Numbered from the stretch's first letter, positions 33,810 through 46,483 are shown. The stretch is DNA of 64,000 nt from Mimosa pudica (GCA_029929735.1 JAKELP010000013.1:6638222-6702221); one strand, 5' to 3'. Translations and numbers: made by a program. Notes: generated by a model from the letters alone, not told the origin.

Positions 33810-35723
33810 ATGGATGTGAAGTCTTTTCCCACCACCTCAGGCCCCATATTCTGCTCTATCTCAACTTCAAAATCAAGTCTTTGGCTGGTTTCCTCTCTTC
33901 AAAAGGATTCTCATAGTGCTCCAGAGCGCAAGGTATTCTTTCACTGCTGTTTATATGTGTGTGCTTGAGATGAATGATATCATTTCATCTTTTAGAATTG
34001 CCAATGATTGAATTTGTACTGCACGCTTCTATCCCGATCCAAGCCTGTTTATTTTTCAAGATGAAACATCTGAAAGATTGATGATCAACATGTATTAGCT
34101 TTACACTTTTTAGTTTTTAGTGTGTTTAAGTTTCATGACTTAAAATTCTGTCATTTTGAGTTTGTATTTGGTTGTGCTATTGTTAATCACTGGTAGCAAT
34201 TCAGTTATATGATAGTTGTTGATTCTCCAATGATATATTCCAGTGGGTGGAATTTTTATTCTCTGTAGGGGTTTATGGTGTCGTGTGATCCGTGTAGCCG
34301 ATCCCACCACCTAGTTGGAATAAGGCTTTGTTTTTGTTGTTGTAGGGGTTTATGGAAAAAAAACTTCATTTACACTTGACTTGGCGAAGTCAGAGAATGT
34401 GCTATGCCACTTTTCCATCTTTTTAAGGGGCAAAAAATTGAGTCTTGTATGTTTCTATGAGAAAAGGTTTCCCTTGTTCCTATAAAGCTAGTTGCATACC
34501 TCCTTGAGAGTTTTATGTTTTCAGCTGTGTAAGACTTGTATTAACAACAACTGTTTGGTGTTTATGTCAATGTCATTTTCTTTTGGGTGTTCTTGGAGCA
34601 GATAATCTGGTGGCGGAAGCGTGCAAGTCATTTTAGCCAAGGCGATAGCACTGTAGATGGCCCTTCTTCGGTCGAAAAGTCTCGGCAACTTAAAGGTCTT
34701 TCATATGAATCGGATGAAATGTCTACCTTATGTGCGTTAATGCTTTATTATGCAGAAAAGGGCCTCTTTCTTCAAACACAGACTATATGGGATCAGCTCA
34801 TAAATAGCTCTTTTGTGCCTAGTCTCCAATTAATTTCAACATTATTTGATGCATATGGTAAACATGGTTATTTTGATGAAGTGATGAATATACTTCAACA
34901 CATGAATTCAAGGAATTTCCATACACTTCCAGATATCTACTCATTGGCTGTCACTTGCTTTGGGAAATGGGGGCAATTAAAACTGATGGACAACACTTTG
35001 AAGGAAATGGTTTCAAGAGGCTTGCATGTTGATGCTGTGACCGGTAATACCTTTCTCAAGTATTACAGTATTTTTGGCTCTTTGGAAGAGATGGAAAATG
35101 CATATGGCCGCCTCAAGAGATCTAGAATTTTAATAGAGAAGGAAGCAATTAGGTCAATGGCCTTGGCATATATAAAAGAGAAGAAGTTCTATGAATTGGG
35201 TGAGTTCGTTAGAGATGTTGGTCTTGGCAGGAAGAATGTGGGGAACCTTTTATGGAACATTCTGTTACTTTCTTATGATGCTAATTTTAAAATGAAAAGC
35301 TTGCAGAGAGAATTTTTGAGAATGGTTGAAGTTAGATTCTGCCCTGATGTGACAACTTTTAATATTCGTGCTCTGGCCTTTTCAAGGATGCAATTATTCT
35401 GGGACCTCCATCTTAGTATTGAACATATGATGCATGAAAATGTTGTTCCTGATTTAGTGACTTATGGCTGTGTTGTTGATGCATATTTAGATAGAAGGAT
35501 TGGAAAAAACTTGGACTTTGCTTTGAATAAGATGAACCCGGATGATTATCCACGAGTATCAACGGATCCAATAGTGTTTGAGGCCTTGGGGAAAGGAGAC
35601 TTTCACTTGAGCTCAGAAGCATTTTTGGAATTCAAAACACCAAGGCAGTGGACTTACCGGGGTCTGATATTAAAATATCTCAAGAAACATTATAGAAGAA
35701 ATCAGATATTTTGGAACTACTGA
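33810..35723 (+). CDS. P-class pentatricopeptide repeat protein, organelle-targeted
   Basis: Two coding exons, 33810-33932 and 34602-35723, joined AAG|ATA in frame; 414 aa. PPR proteins bind organelle RNA and act in its processing, splicing or translation. The N-terminus (residues 1-31) is rich in Ser/Thr with few acidic residues, as in a transit peptide. From about residue 75 come helical ~35-residue repeats typical of P-class PPRs, e.g. YYAEKGLFLQTQTIWDQLIN, FDAYGKHGYFDEVMNILQHM, VTGNTFLKYYSIFGSLEEME and VTYGCVVDAYLDRR. No E or DYW editing domain is present; the protein ends KHYRRNQIFWNY. The start is the first Met after an in-frame stop at 33786-33788, so the 5' end is the least certain part. 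The 669-bp intron contains a truncated SINE (34279-34340). The exact orthologue and RNA target cannot be told. Confidence 0.82.
34279..34340 (+). mobile_element. 5'-truncated TS-like SINE in PPR intron
   Basis: A 62-bp insert between perfect 15-bp direct repeats TGTAGGGGTTTATGG (34264-34278 and 34341-34355). It contains TGTAGCCGATCCCACCACCT and ends in (TTG)n, the 3' signature of TS-type plant SINEs. Only the 3' end was inserted. Confidence 0.8.
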
Positions 35724-36390
35724 CGAAATCAACAAAATGATTGTACTTATCTGTCTATAAATTGACACTTTTGATATCAAAACTTACTTTTAGTTGTTAG
35801 CATACATGGTACATATTTTGTAAGGCATCCTTAATCCGGTGGAACCACTTATTTACTGAATAAAATGAAGTATGGTTAGTTTTTTGTCCCTATGACCTAT
35901 GGGATAACTTCACTCTCTGTTTTAGCTGCATAATTCAATAAAAACAATATTTTTTTTACAAAGACAACTAAACACACTCACGCACCCAATAGGGAGAGGT
36001 GCGATGTCGTTGTGACTACACTCGTTTGTTTCTAATTAAATGATGTAATCATGTAATCATTCACCAACACAATGGCACAACTGATAAGGGAGTTGTGTTC
36101 TTTAACTATCACTATATTGGGGTTCAATCCTAGGGGAGGATGGGAATGGAACAAGTATCTTAAAGGGTCACTTCTATTATGTTGGGCCTGACGATACCTG
36201 CGATACCTGATGGAGGTATTGTTGGGAAAAAATTGATAGAGGTTAAAGATCGATCATTGAACTCAACATATCAAGGGTTGACTTAGTTTAACCAAAGCCT
36301 CGATCTCAAACTTGGGCTCACAAATATGATAAAACTTTGCGTGGTAAGGGTTGTCATTCAAAAGGGTCCTACACCTACCCCAAATTCATA
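35724..36390. other. PPR 3' flank; possible second SINE-like unit
   Basis: Downstream of the PPR stop. At about 36070-36135 there is a box A-like TGGCACAACTGATAAGGGAG followed by a box B GGTTCAATCC (36122-36131), suggesting another tRNA-derived SINE. I could not find target duplications, so this is tentative. Confidence 0.35.
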
Positions 36391-36683
36391 CTTCCTCCCG
36401 TCCATAATAATATAAAATAAGAGTCTAAAATTTGAATAATTTTTGTTCAAAATATAAGCGCTCAAATTCACATTCTATCATTATTTAATGTTCCAATTTT
36501 GCCTCTAATTCTCTTTCATATTTATTAATGTGTAGTTGCTCACATATTTATCTCTCTTGATAGTATTATAATAAACGAAGGTAAAATTGGGAAAAAAGAA
36601 TTAACTTTTAACATTCAACTAACTTTTACATATTCTCTCAAGAAAGAGTGTTTTGACATCTGAGCTCTTATTAGTTTGAGTTT
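36391..36683. mobile_element. Stowaway-like MITE, subfamily C, one end decayed
   Basis: Begins CTTCCTCCCGTCCATAATAA after TA. The interior (AATTTGAATAATTTTTGTTC, ATTCTCTTTCATATTTATTAATG) matches 41943-42223. The right terminal repeat is lost. Confidence 0.6.
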
Positions 36684-36755
36684 TGTCGAGAATTTTTTTT
36701 AAAAACAATTGTTCAAGTGAGTTCCACTAATATTAAAAAAAAGAAGCAAATAATT

Positions 36756-36910
36756 TCTCGGTTCCTAAATATAAGATCACTTTTAAAATTCAACTTGTTC
36801 CTAATTATAAGATCACTTTCTAACTTTTCCCAATTTTTTCCCAAATTATCCCTACAATGCTTATATATAGTAATAACAAGCAAAAGAGGGAGAGTGAGGA
36901 TAAAAATATA
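36756..36910. mobile_element. Stowaway subfamily A fragment
   Basis: Contains CTCGGTTCCTAAATATAAGA, a second GTTCCTAATTATAAGATCAC, then sequence like the interior of 10721-10964. No right terminal repeat. Confidence 0.55.
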
Positions 36911-36937
36911 TAGTTGGAATAAATTGACAATATCATA

Positions 36938-37174
36938 CTACCTACGGTCCTGAATAAAAGACCTACTTAAATTTTTTTAGAGAGATTAAAGTTGCGAAAT
37001 ATGTTATTAAATTATGACATATTTGATATATTTTTAGATTATCCATTAGTTTATAAGTAAAATAAACTGGTCTAAGGGAGAAAATTAGATAAATCAATTT
37101 ATAATTAACTTATTTTTCGTTTTTAGTATTTTCCAAAAAAGTCAACTATATCTTATATTTAATACCAGAAGAAG
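36938..37174. mobile_element. Stowaway-type MITE, subfamily B, in a gene promoter
   Basis: Starts CTACCTACGGTCCTGAATAA and ends AATACCAGAAGAAG with TA flanks (36936-36937 and 37175-37176). The interior matches the other subfamily B copies. Its right edge is only about 110 bp upstream of the start codon of the DUF1365 gene. Confidence 0.85.
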
Positions 37175-37285
37175 TATATAAATAACTAACTAAGATGAGG
37201 AAACAAGACTTCCCAAGCCGTGTCCTACCAGTATAAACCAAAAGTGGGGGGAGGAATGGATGATTGAACAGAAGAGTAATAAGAA

Positions 37286-40243
37286 ATGGAAATAGTTTAT
37301 CTGTTGTTCTCCATCTTCTCTACCCTCCTCACATCCCTCCTTCTCTCTCTCCTCCTTCCCTTCCACACCTTCCTTCGCAGGCTGCGTCACTCTTATTCCC
37401 CACTTCCACCTTCACCCATTTCTCTCTACCAAGGCACTGTCTGGCACCAACGCCGGCGACCAGTCCACCACTCCTTCCACTACAATGTTCGCTACGCCCT
37501 CTTTGACCTTGACCTTTCTCCTCACCCTCCTCCCGATCATCTCTCCGTCCAACAAGCTCGCCATATCACTCTCACCAATGGCCCTGTGTAACTCTAACCA
37601 CTCTCTCTTCATTTTACTTTCCTTTCTGTTTTTCTTTTATTTGCTTCAAAGCTTGCTACTTTGGATTGTGGGGTGTGTTTATTTGTTATGGGCTTTTTAT
37701 TTGCGTGAAGGTTGCTCTTGACCATACCTCCTAGCGTGGGATATGAGCAGAATCCACTCAGTTTGTACTATTGTTATGATGTGGAAGGTTCATATGCTGA
37801 GGTGGGTCATTAAGATGATGCTATGCTCTCTTTCTCATTTTGGAATGTTTTGCTTTCTGGGTTTTTTTATTTACTCAGGTTATTTGTTAGCTATCTTGGT
37901 AGATGATAGCCATGACAAGTTTTTCCATACTGTACGTGACATCATGATACAAAGCTTTTTTTTTTGGTGGGTTTCTTGAAAAAACGTGATACTCCTATGG
38001 TTTATTAATTATAGTTAGAAAAGTAGCTTTTTACAATATGTTCAATATATTAGTTATTCAATCTAGAGCTCCTTTCCCCTAGGTTATACTCGCTCTATAG
38101 TACTTATTGTAAGCCACGAATTAACATTACTCAAAAACCAAACAATGGTAGTTGAGTCGTGAAATTTATGCTAAATTTGTCATTTTTCCCAATTTCACTC
38201 TTCATCAAATGATGTGTCTTTACATTTCCAATTTTGAATTTCCATTAATGACACGGGTAAAGTGAGAAAAAAGTAATTCATGTGGCAGTTTGTTGGTGCC
38301 TTATATTAGGGACAAAAAATTTGTTAGTTGGTGTCTTATAACAAGGATGAGAGGGAGTAATTTGCTGACAGTAATGCTTGTTTCTTGTTTCAGGTTACAA
38401 ACACGCCGTGGGGGGAGAGAGTGTCGTTTACTTTTAATCCAGAGACTGATCTGGTGGCCAAAGCCTTGCATGTCAGTCCATTTATGGTGTGATTTCTATC
38501 TATGCTCTTGTATTTGTTATCTCAAATTACATGATAGATTTCTGATGGATTTGGAAATTGTTGGATACTATTCTGATATCCCTTAATGCTTTTATTTTTT
38601 TGGACTTTACTTTGTCAGTACACGCTATTCAATAACTTATGTCTGCAGTTGTCAATCTTCCTAGACCGAAACTATGTAGTATGGTCAATGGTGATATTCA
38701 GTTTTGTTTTCCATTGATACATTACAAGAGAAAAGCCTCTCTTGATGTTTCTAGAGACAGAATTTTAACTGTCTACTATTTGATTGAATATTAAAAGAAA
38801 GAAAACATTGATGCGTTTTAACCTGAAACTAAATTAGGAGAACAAGGGAGAGAAAATATGAAAGAAGAAAGTGAAATGTGAGTAGAAGTGATAACTCATC
38901 AGTCGTGTAATGTATTACATATAATATATAATTAAATACCTAGCAATTTTTTTAACAGACTTGGTTACAGAATAACACCATGAATTTGAAGCCAAAGAAA
39001 AATATAATGTCCTGTCATGACATATCATTTAAAGTTAAACATGAGTATTTGGCCAGTTAATCTGCTTAAAGTTACAAATGAGGTAACGGGCAAGATACCC
39101 ATTACCTCCCACTTACTCAAGAGCTTCATGCTGTCATGCCACATGGGTATAGCTACATTATGGTTTTGTAACGAACAAAATGTTCATGATCTTTTCATCC
39201 ACGGATGCCAAGAGCGGTCTCCAGAAAATGTAGAGCATAAATTTATGATTGATGGTGTGGCTGAATATCTGATGTTAGGGAAAGATTGAGAAATGAAGCT
39301 TGAGATAGGTAGACTTCTGATTTACTGAATGGACCATCTCATGGTTTTCCTGTTATGTTATTCAATATTGTTAAACAACTATGATAGTCTCAATGTTAGT
39401 TGCTCAGGAATTCTCTCTCTCTCTCATTGTTCATAAGAATTTCCCCAAATTTTTTTAAGGATATGCTTGGGAGTTGGAATATTAGAGCAAGTGAGCCTGG
39501 AGACAATTTAAGTGTCGCAATTTCAGTGCATCACCCAGAGCTTGGGTGTTACTTTACGGCCTCTCTGAAAGCCAAAAAGTTGGGGCCCTTATCAGAACCT
39601 GATCATTCAGTTTTCTTCTGGTTGATGCCTCATAAGGTTGCAGTGTGGATATACTGGCATGTAAGTCACAAAACTCATATCTTTCTGCTATTTAGCTCTT
39701 ATGTGTTTATTGCAAATCCATTCTTCATGGTCCTAGATCATAGAATATTCAACACAAATTTACAGCCATGCTGTCAGAGAAAACTTCTGGAGGGGGTAAT
39801 TCTGGGACTTGGGTTGGGAGAGAAATCAATGGATAAAATATTTAGCAAAGAAAAGAGAGGGAAGGAAATTGGGGTATATAAGTACCCCTCTCATTATTGA
39901 AGTTTAACAATAAGAGATTAGGGGTTATTTCAATGTTGTTTTTAATTATTGAATTTCTTCTTCCATCCGAACAAAGTGATCATATTCTGCATTTTGGTTT
40001 CTGCAGGCTTTGAAACTGTGGTGGAAAAATGTGAGGTTTGTTCAGCACCCTCGGTATGCAGTTCCTGCATACAGGGAAGAAGCTTTAATGCGTGACCAAA
40101 AACTCCAGTGCTGTGGCATAATGGGATTTAATGATGAAAATAAACACATACAACAGAGAGAAAAAGAGCAGGGTAACTCGGCTGATGTAAATTTTAGTAC
40201 TAGGTGGTTCAGTTGGAGGGATGCTAAGTGGCCCTGGTCATGA
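37286..40243 (+). CDS. DUF1365 family protein of unknown function
   Basis: Five exons, 37286-37587, 37711-37801, 38394-38486, 39460-39660 and 40007-40243, all GT-AG, giving 307 aa. Residues 1-25 form a hydrophobic Leu-rich segment, a likely signal anchor. The DUF1365 domain follows: LYQGTVWHQRRRPVHHSFHY (about 53-72), VRYALFDLD, IPPSVGYEQNPLSLYYCYDV (about 106-125), VTNTPWGERVSFTFNPETD, SPFMDMLGSWNIRASEPGDN, and FFWLMPHKVAVWIYWHALKL then QHPRY near 240. In bacteria, from general knowledge, DUF1365 genes often sit beside cyclopropane-fatty-acid synthase and flavin amine oxidase genes, which suggests a lipid-linked role. No reaction is established that I know of. The tail after QHPRY is hydrophilic. 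The exon 2/3 join was set by frame; a missed micro-exon there cannot be excluded. Confidence 0.88.
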
Positions 40244-41942
40244 ATCAATAATGAACTTTTTACTGATGTGAATGTTTATAGACATGGTGGTTGATAGCTT
40301 GATAGAGCTCAATAAAGCCGTGGAATTTATGTAGTTATCCAACGAAATACTATATAAAGTTTGTTGATGATTTATGTATATTTGCGTAGTGTTAGATTTC
40401 TTGTGAATTGTCGCTGTTTCATGTTGTTCCTTGTGCTGTCACGTGGTGATAAATCTTGGTTGCCATGACAAACATGTATGCTGAAACAATGTTGATGAAT
40501 AAGATAATTTGTGCCAATGATGAAAATTTGAGAAGCAGGATGTTTATATCTTGCTTTAACTTAGTTTTTGTTATTATCTAGTAGGAACGGTAAAAAACAT
40601 TCTCATTGGATGAGGTAGTGCCCCATAGCAATGTTTCCTTGTCAAAACTACGTGGTTTAACTTCATGTTCCAGAGTGAATTTTGACTGTTGACTGTTGAG
40701 CATCGTGCGTCCATTGGTTACAATTAAAACTAAGCAAAATTTGGAAGTTAGCTCAAAAAGATGTGTAGGTTAAGCTAAACCTGGTGAGTGATTGATTTAT
40801 ACAAAGTGACTCTTGATAACATGTTTAGTTGGGTTTATAGAAAAGTGACTTATTTTTAAATCAGTTTGAAAATATACATATTGTATAATGAGATTTATGT
40901 TTTGATTAACTATGAAAAAAGTAACTTATTTTCCCATCTGACATAAAAAACATGTTTGGATGATTATACGTTGAAAAGTTGAAGATGACAAATACCAAAA
41001 AGTAATTTAGAATTTGTAGCTACTTATAAATTGAAAATAAGCTACTTTTTCTACTTATGAAATAAACTACTTATTCTAAATAAGTCAGTTCAAAAAATAA
41101 GTCAAATATCCCAAAAAATACAAACTCCCTCAAATAAGCTACTTCTTAAAAATAAGTACTTCATTTAGGCCTTAATATAAGTCATCAACTTTCAATTTTT
41201 CTTGATCCTTTTTATAAGTCACTTCATGGTTTCCAATGTGCATTAATTATTTTTTTCATATATACTCAAATTTAATAGGGGTATAGCCGTATAGGAGAGA
41301 GTAATAGTTAATAGTTTTGGAAATAAGTTTAATTATTGGGGTAGTATTAGAAATTATTTGAACTTTAGGAAAAATTAAATGTATTTAACCAATTTTATTG
41401 GTTTATAAGAAAAGTTAGTTGATGATTTATATTAAGTACCGGAGGAGTAGTTTATTTAAGCAAAATAAGTTAACAATGTAGTCTCGTAATTTGATGACAA
41501 GGTGAGTAGGTAGGTGGGTAAGCGATATGTGAAAAAAAAGCTTTTGCTGTTGGAGGCGAGAGAGTTAGATACTGCAATGAAATGTGTGATTAGTTGAAGG
41601 ATTTGGTGAAGATATTACCAAAATTTGGTGTATGGAATCATGAACCATTGGGAGGATACAGAGGTGTGCGCCCATAACCAAAGATAAAAAAGTAGAAAGG
41701 AAAAGGTAAAAGAAGAGAAGTGAGTTTTGGCATTTGCATCTGCAGCCATACTTGTGTTATTCAAATTGGTCAGTGACATCTTAATCTTATTTATATTTAA
41801 GCGGCGCCGCATTCTCCCTTTTTCTATCCAATATCCACTGGCTTTTATTTTTCCTGCCCAAGCCTCTTCCCATTAAGAGTGTTTTTAATTAAGGATCAAG
41901 ACTTTTAAAACTATGTCATCATGGTGCTTTTCTCTAAAAGTA
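40244..41942. other. Intergenic with degraded MITEs
   Basis: 40790-41165 is AT-rich with repeated ACTTATTTTT/AAATAAGT motifs and ends near TTTAGGCC, possibly a hAT-like MITE. 41167-41446 is an imperfect inverted repeat (ATATAAGTCATCAACT ... AGTTGATGATTTATAT then ACCGGAGGAG), probably a decayed Stowaway. The 65-codon minus frame at 41615-41812 is not recognised. Confidence 0.4.
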
Positions 41943-42223
41943 CTCCCTCCGGTCCCTAATGTGAGAGCCCAAAATTTGAATGGTTTTGGTCCCTAATGTA
42001 AGGGCTCATCCCACATTCTCTCCTCATTTAATGCATTTTTTCCTACTTTTACCTTTAACTCTCTTTCATATTTATTAATGTTTATGTATTTCTCTCTCTT
42101 AAAAGTGCAATAATAAATATGGGCAATTTTGGAAATGAAGTCCAGAGATCCAACTAACATTTACATGTTTTCTTAAGAATCGTTTTTTTGGCGGCTAACT
42201 CTTACATTAGGGACCGGAGGGAG
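41943..42223. mobile_element. Stowaway-like MITE, subfamily C, complete
   Basis: A 281-bp element, CTCCCTCCGGTCCCTAATGT to ATTAGGGACCGGAGGGAG, with TA flanks at 41941-41942 and 42224-42225. It has a distinct interior from subfamilies A and B. Decayed relatives lie at 36391-36683 and about 23630-23688. Confidence 0.9.
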
Positions 42224-44823
42224 TATTACTTTTTTAGCAGTGTGGGAATTAAACCTTAATCCTCACATTTGTTGGTCTGATTCTTTCATCACCAAATAAA
42301 ATATATCCTTGATTTTTGTGTTTTTAATTTGTGGACCCCTTGATTATGTACATTTATTATTCACTTTTATCAGTTAAAAACAAGGCACGTTCGTTCACTT
42401 CCTATGCTTTAACTGAATGTAAGGATTTTTTTTTGTCTGGATATGATCCAATGTATGTGTGATTGTGTAAGTAAAAGGCAAATCATTTTGCTGGAAACTA
42501 TTAAATAACTAATAATGTTATAAAATTTATAAATTATAATTCCATACACCCCGTTTTTTTTAAAAAATGAATGGATTTCTATAATGGTAAGATGTTGAAT
42601 AGTTAAGTATGGAGCACGTGACAATTAGGGTTGAATCAATAATGTTGATACATATCTCAATATAATCGAGCTGCCATATCTCAACCAAACTAGCCTCTTG
42701 TGATGACTCTTGTGATGAGGATTAGCGTGCACGATCTTAATCTGGGTACCAAATATGGAAGAAAAATCTGAAATTTTTTAGCAATTTCCTCTTAATTTCT
42801 CGGTATGTTCTATGCAAAATTAGAATAGTAGGCCACAGGATTCTCATGGAATAATAAAAGACACAAGCCACATGGACAACTGATGAACATGAGTAATGAA
42901 CTAATGATGAATGGTCAAGAAACAGAGCCCAAAAGACCAAAACACTACCAAGAAAAATACTTGTGCTCCAGCCACGTGTCTACTGTTGATTAATGCCACG
43001 TTTTTTGTCTCCTCAAAAATTTCTCAACATTATTCCTAAATCACTGCTTCTTGTGGGCGGCATCATCTACTGTAAGCCCCCATAATTTTCCACATTGCTG
43101 ACAAGTCCCGTGGAAATTTTTTTTCCGCTGAAAGCCACAAAAACAATGGCTCTTTTTAAATTTATTTTTAAACCCAATAACTAATAGAAAAGGTGAAAAC
43201 TATATATTAAACAAAGTTTACCGTTTAAACTCTTTTCTCATTGTCTTTTTTTTTTAGTAAAAAGCAAAATGATATTAATAGTAGTTAGGTTACAGGAATT
43301 TTATAATATCCATAAAAGAAAAGGAAGAAATAAAAAATTAAAAACATTATACCGAGCAATGGAAATTGATCCTATAGTGACTAAATTAAAAGGCTTAATG
43401 AGTTCTGCGACATCTCAAGCAACAGTGTGATGTATCGCTGGAGCTCATTCCGAGAAATCAATCATTTCATCCACATTGAGCTCGACAAATGCTGGCCAAA
43501 AAATGAAGGGTACAAATGGAGTGGGATCTGCAATATTTTTGGCCATTCATCAGAATAGCATATGAATATGGATGCAGAATGAGACTTAGGTCGGATTAGC
43601 ATATGAATAAAATCTTGTGACGACGATAAGGAATGGATTTGACAAATCACAAAAAAAAAATTCAAAATACATTTGTTACTTCAGGCATGCTCTCTCACAA
43701 ACCTCAGATTTATGAATGTGCTGCCGTGCTGGTCCAAAAATTTAAGTTTTATTTAGCCTTGTTTAGTAATTTATTGCAATTTGTTTCTAATTTTACACTT
43801 TTTTGCGAACAATTTGTTCTATATCTACGTATTGTTTAATTTTCTCCATACTTTCTCTTTAATCTTTGTTTTCTATTTTTTTGTCGGTCATATCCTCTCT
43901 CATTATCTCTTGCCCATATATTCATTTTATCTTTATTAATAGTGAGATTACCGTTAGCCATCCCAGACCTTCCCTAGCACCCTCATCAAGTGGGGACTAA
44001 AATTTTGGTTGTCCATTTAATAAGGGTATAATGTGAGAATAAGTTGCATTTTTTAACATAATTATTGTTTTTGACTAATTATAATAAGTGAGGGAGTAAT
44101 AATTATAATAAGGAAGCGAGGGAGTAACAATTAAATTAATATTGTTAACTTATTTGAATTAAAAATTTTAAATCGGGCATTTTCATTTTACTTGAAAAAT
44201 ATTGATAAAATTATTTGACAAATAAAGCTTGTTGAGTATATAGAATTAAATATTTGACTCTTCTCTTATAAACCGATTCATCTAGTATCATTTGTACCGT
44301 TTATGAAGTCTGTCCAAGCCTAGACCTAGGCTTTTTTTGAAGTCTCTTTTGCTAAACAAATGAGGTTCATGTGTTTTGGAATAGCCTATGAAGACTATCA
44401 TGCTGGAACAGACCTATTATACATTAAAATGAATATATTTTATTTTTAGTAATATTTTATATTTATATTTGTACCTATGTTAAAATAAAATTACACATGT
44501 ATATTTAGGGTTCCTTTTTTCACCTTCACCAACTTCTTTTTCATCGTATACACTATTAGTTTTATCGATGTCTACTTGCATTGTTTTTACAACTCTTATT
44601 ATTTAGAATATGATTCGAGTTCTTACATTGTCGTGCAACATACTATTGCAGTATTGCAACATAAAAAATGTACTTAAAAATTTTGATTGAATTATAAGCA
44701 TATTTTAAACTTATTAGGCGGCTTGTAAAAATAGATTTTTAATAAGCTTAAAGGCCACAGACTAGATTCAAGTCAGTCAACTACATCATAGTCATCATAT
44801 CTATTTATGACTTAGTCATGCCA
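42224..44823. other. Intergenic, nothing recognised
   Basis: About 2.6 kb. An isolated ABRE-like CCACGTGTC (about 42973-42981) has no gene near it. Short frames (42409-42624, 42737-42940, 43462-43665) have no known features. Confidence 0.4.
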
Positions 44824-44913
44824 GGGTTGAACTATATATTTCCACACCTATTAAGTGGTAATAGTATTAGGTTGAACTATATATTTCCACACCTATTAAG
44901 TGGTAATAGTATT
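44824..44913. repeat. Tandem duplication, 2 x 45 bp
   Basis: Two near-identical copies (44824-44868 and 44869-44913) of a unit containing GGTTGAACTATATATTTCCA and TAAGTGGTAATAGTATT. A single diverged relative occurs at about 54113-54160 (GGCTTGAACTATATAATCTT). Confidence 0.9.
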
Positions 44914-45039
44914 AAATAGACTTTGCTAGGCTTGTTGGTAGTGGCTAACTCGGATTAATTGGCTGAGAAAAAATCAAGCACTTAGGGGATGACGAGGTCA
45001 CGTGGCATGTATTTCTTAATTAAAAGAAATCAGTGTAAA

Positions 45040-45175
45040 TTTTTTTTTTATTTTCCAAAGGTATCCCCACCCGCATGTCAAGTGAAACTAATCCCTCGTT
45101 GTTTTGAAGTCTTATATAGGGGGTAGACAGTTGGCCTGTGAATTTGCTCCATTCACACGGGCTTGTACATTATAC
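45040..45175 (-). mobile_element. 5'-truncated SINE copy (family S1)
   Basis: Read on minus, it has GGATTAGTTTCACTTGACATG, then GGGGATACCTTTGGAAAAT and an A-rich tail (T run at 45040-45049 on plus). Upstream it aligns loosely with 22620-22690. The left boundary follows from the A tail; the right one is approximate. Confidence 0.6.
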
Positions 45176-46479
45176 GAGTACCTTCTAATTCATCGACAAA
45201 AACGAGTAAGATACTTAAATTTTAAAATTATTTGTGTCGACTTTGGTTTGCGCCCGCAGTGCCGCGCTCACACCGCCTTAATTACATACTACGAGTATTA
45301 TTTAATTAACTAAACACGATTAATTCATTTTATTTTGACCAAGAATTTAATTCATTTCCAGTTTAAAGCGAAACGTGAATAGCGAGGGTAGCTCTAAAAA
45401 GTGAAAACCCAATCAGATTGATCGTGTCTCAATTTCAACCTTTTAAATGTATCTGCTAATTTATGCAATTATTTGATATCTGCTAAAATGCTAATCAAAT
45501 CAGATTATTGTCTAATTATCATTTTCTTCTTTTCCATCGTGCCACACACGTTATACTCCTAATTTACGTGCGGGCAATTAATACTATTTTTTCTACCATT
45601 TGGGATGTAAATGATGCCTAATTAATTGAGTGAATTGACATTTGCGGAAAACTGGAAATATCAGGCTGCAGAGGCAGGATAATTGAAGCCAAACGAGTTG
45701 ATTAAAAATATGCCTCGTGGAAACAACCAAGAATTTGTGACCGAAAAAATGAGGAAACAGCCAAGAATTTGTGACCGAAAAAATGAGGAAACAACTAAGA
45801 ATTTACTTAAGATGGAAATATAGTGCAAGTGTAATAGTAAGATCGTTAAAAACGGGGGCAACAGTGTAATGTATGTATCACGTACACCGCAACTTATTTT
45901 CAATCACACTCACATGTATCCTTCCTTCATTCACCGTCACTCTCTATGCTTACGTCTTTCCAAGATCATGAGTCAACCTTTTGGGCATCCTTGTACATGT
46001 AGAAGTTGAGTTTATTTAGATATTCAGCTACAAAATAAATTATTTTAAAATATTATATTTACCACTTTTTCTCAAAACTATTTTGCTTTACTTATAAAGT
46101 AACATATAAATGGTAGATATGTTAAAATTAATTATCAATTTTACTTCATTAATAAAAAAATCACGTTGATCTTATATTTATTATCAAATGGAGTGGGTTA
46201 GTTTAAAAGTTTAATAAAAAACTTCACGCCTTTCTTCATTAATTAAGATGAGGTCCTACAAATTGTAAATTACAACTTCTAGGACTAACGATAACAACTT
46301 ATTAGTCTCACATAACAACTCATGAGACCTCAATTTAATTATGTTTCTTTCATATGGGACCTCTAATTAATTTTCCCTAGGTATTTTAGAAAAAATAATG
46401 TGAGATGTACTATAAGTAAACAATTTATTCAGTTTTTCTGTCTCCCTAATTAAATCAATCAACCAAGTCTGACACAAAG

Positions 46480-46483
<4 letters not shown>
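45176..46483. other. Intergenic with a short tandem array
   Basis: 45721-45806 holds 2.5 copies of a 34-bp unit (AAACAGCCAAGAATTTGTGA...). Around 46150-46195 CGTTGATCTTATATTTATTA then AATGGAGT is a decayed Stowaway end. No gene supported. Confidence 0.5.

Noticed and set aside
33548..33847. 99-codon minus frame overlapping the start of the PPR gene
   Set aside because: It looks protein-like but matches no family I know and overlaps the likely PPR start on the other strand. Left uncalled.
36068..36135. Possible tRNA gene near GGTTCAATCC
   Set aside because: No acceptor-stem pairing or anticodon arm seen; at most a SINE remnant.
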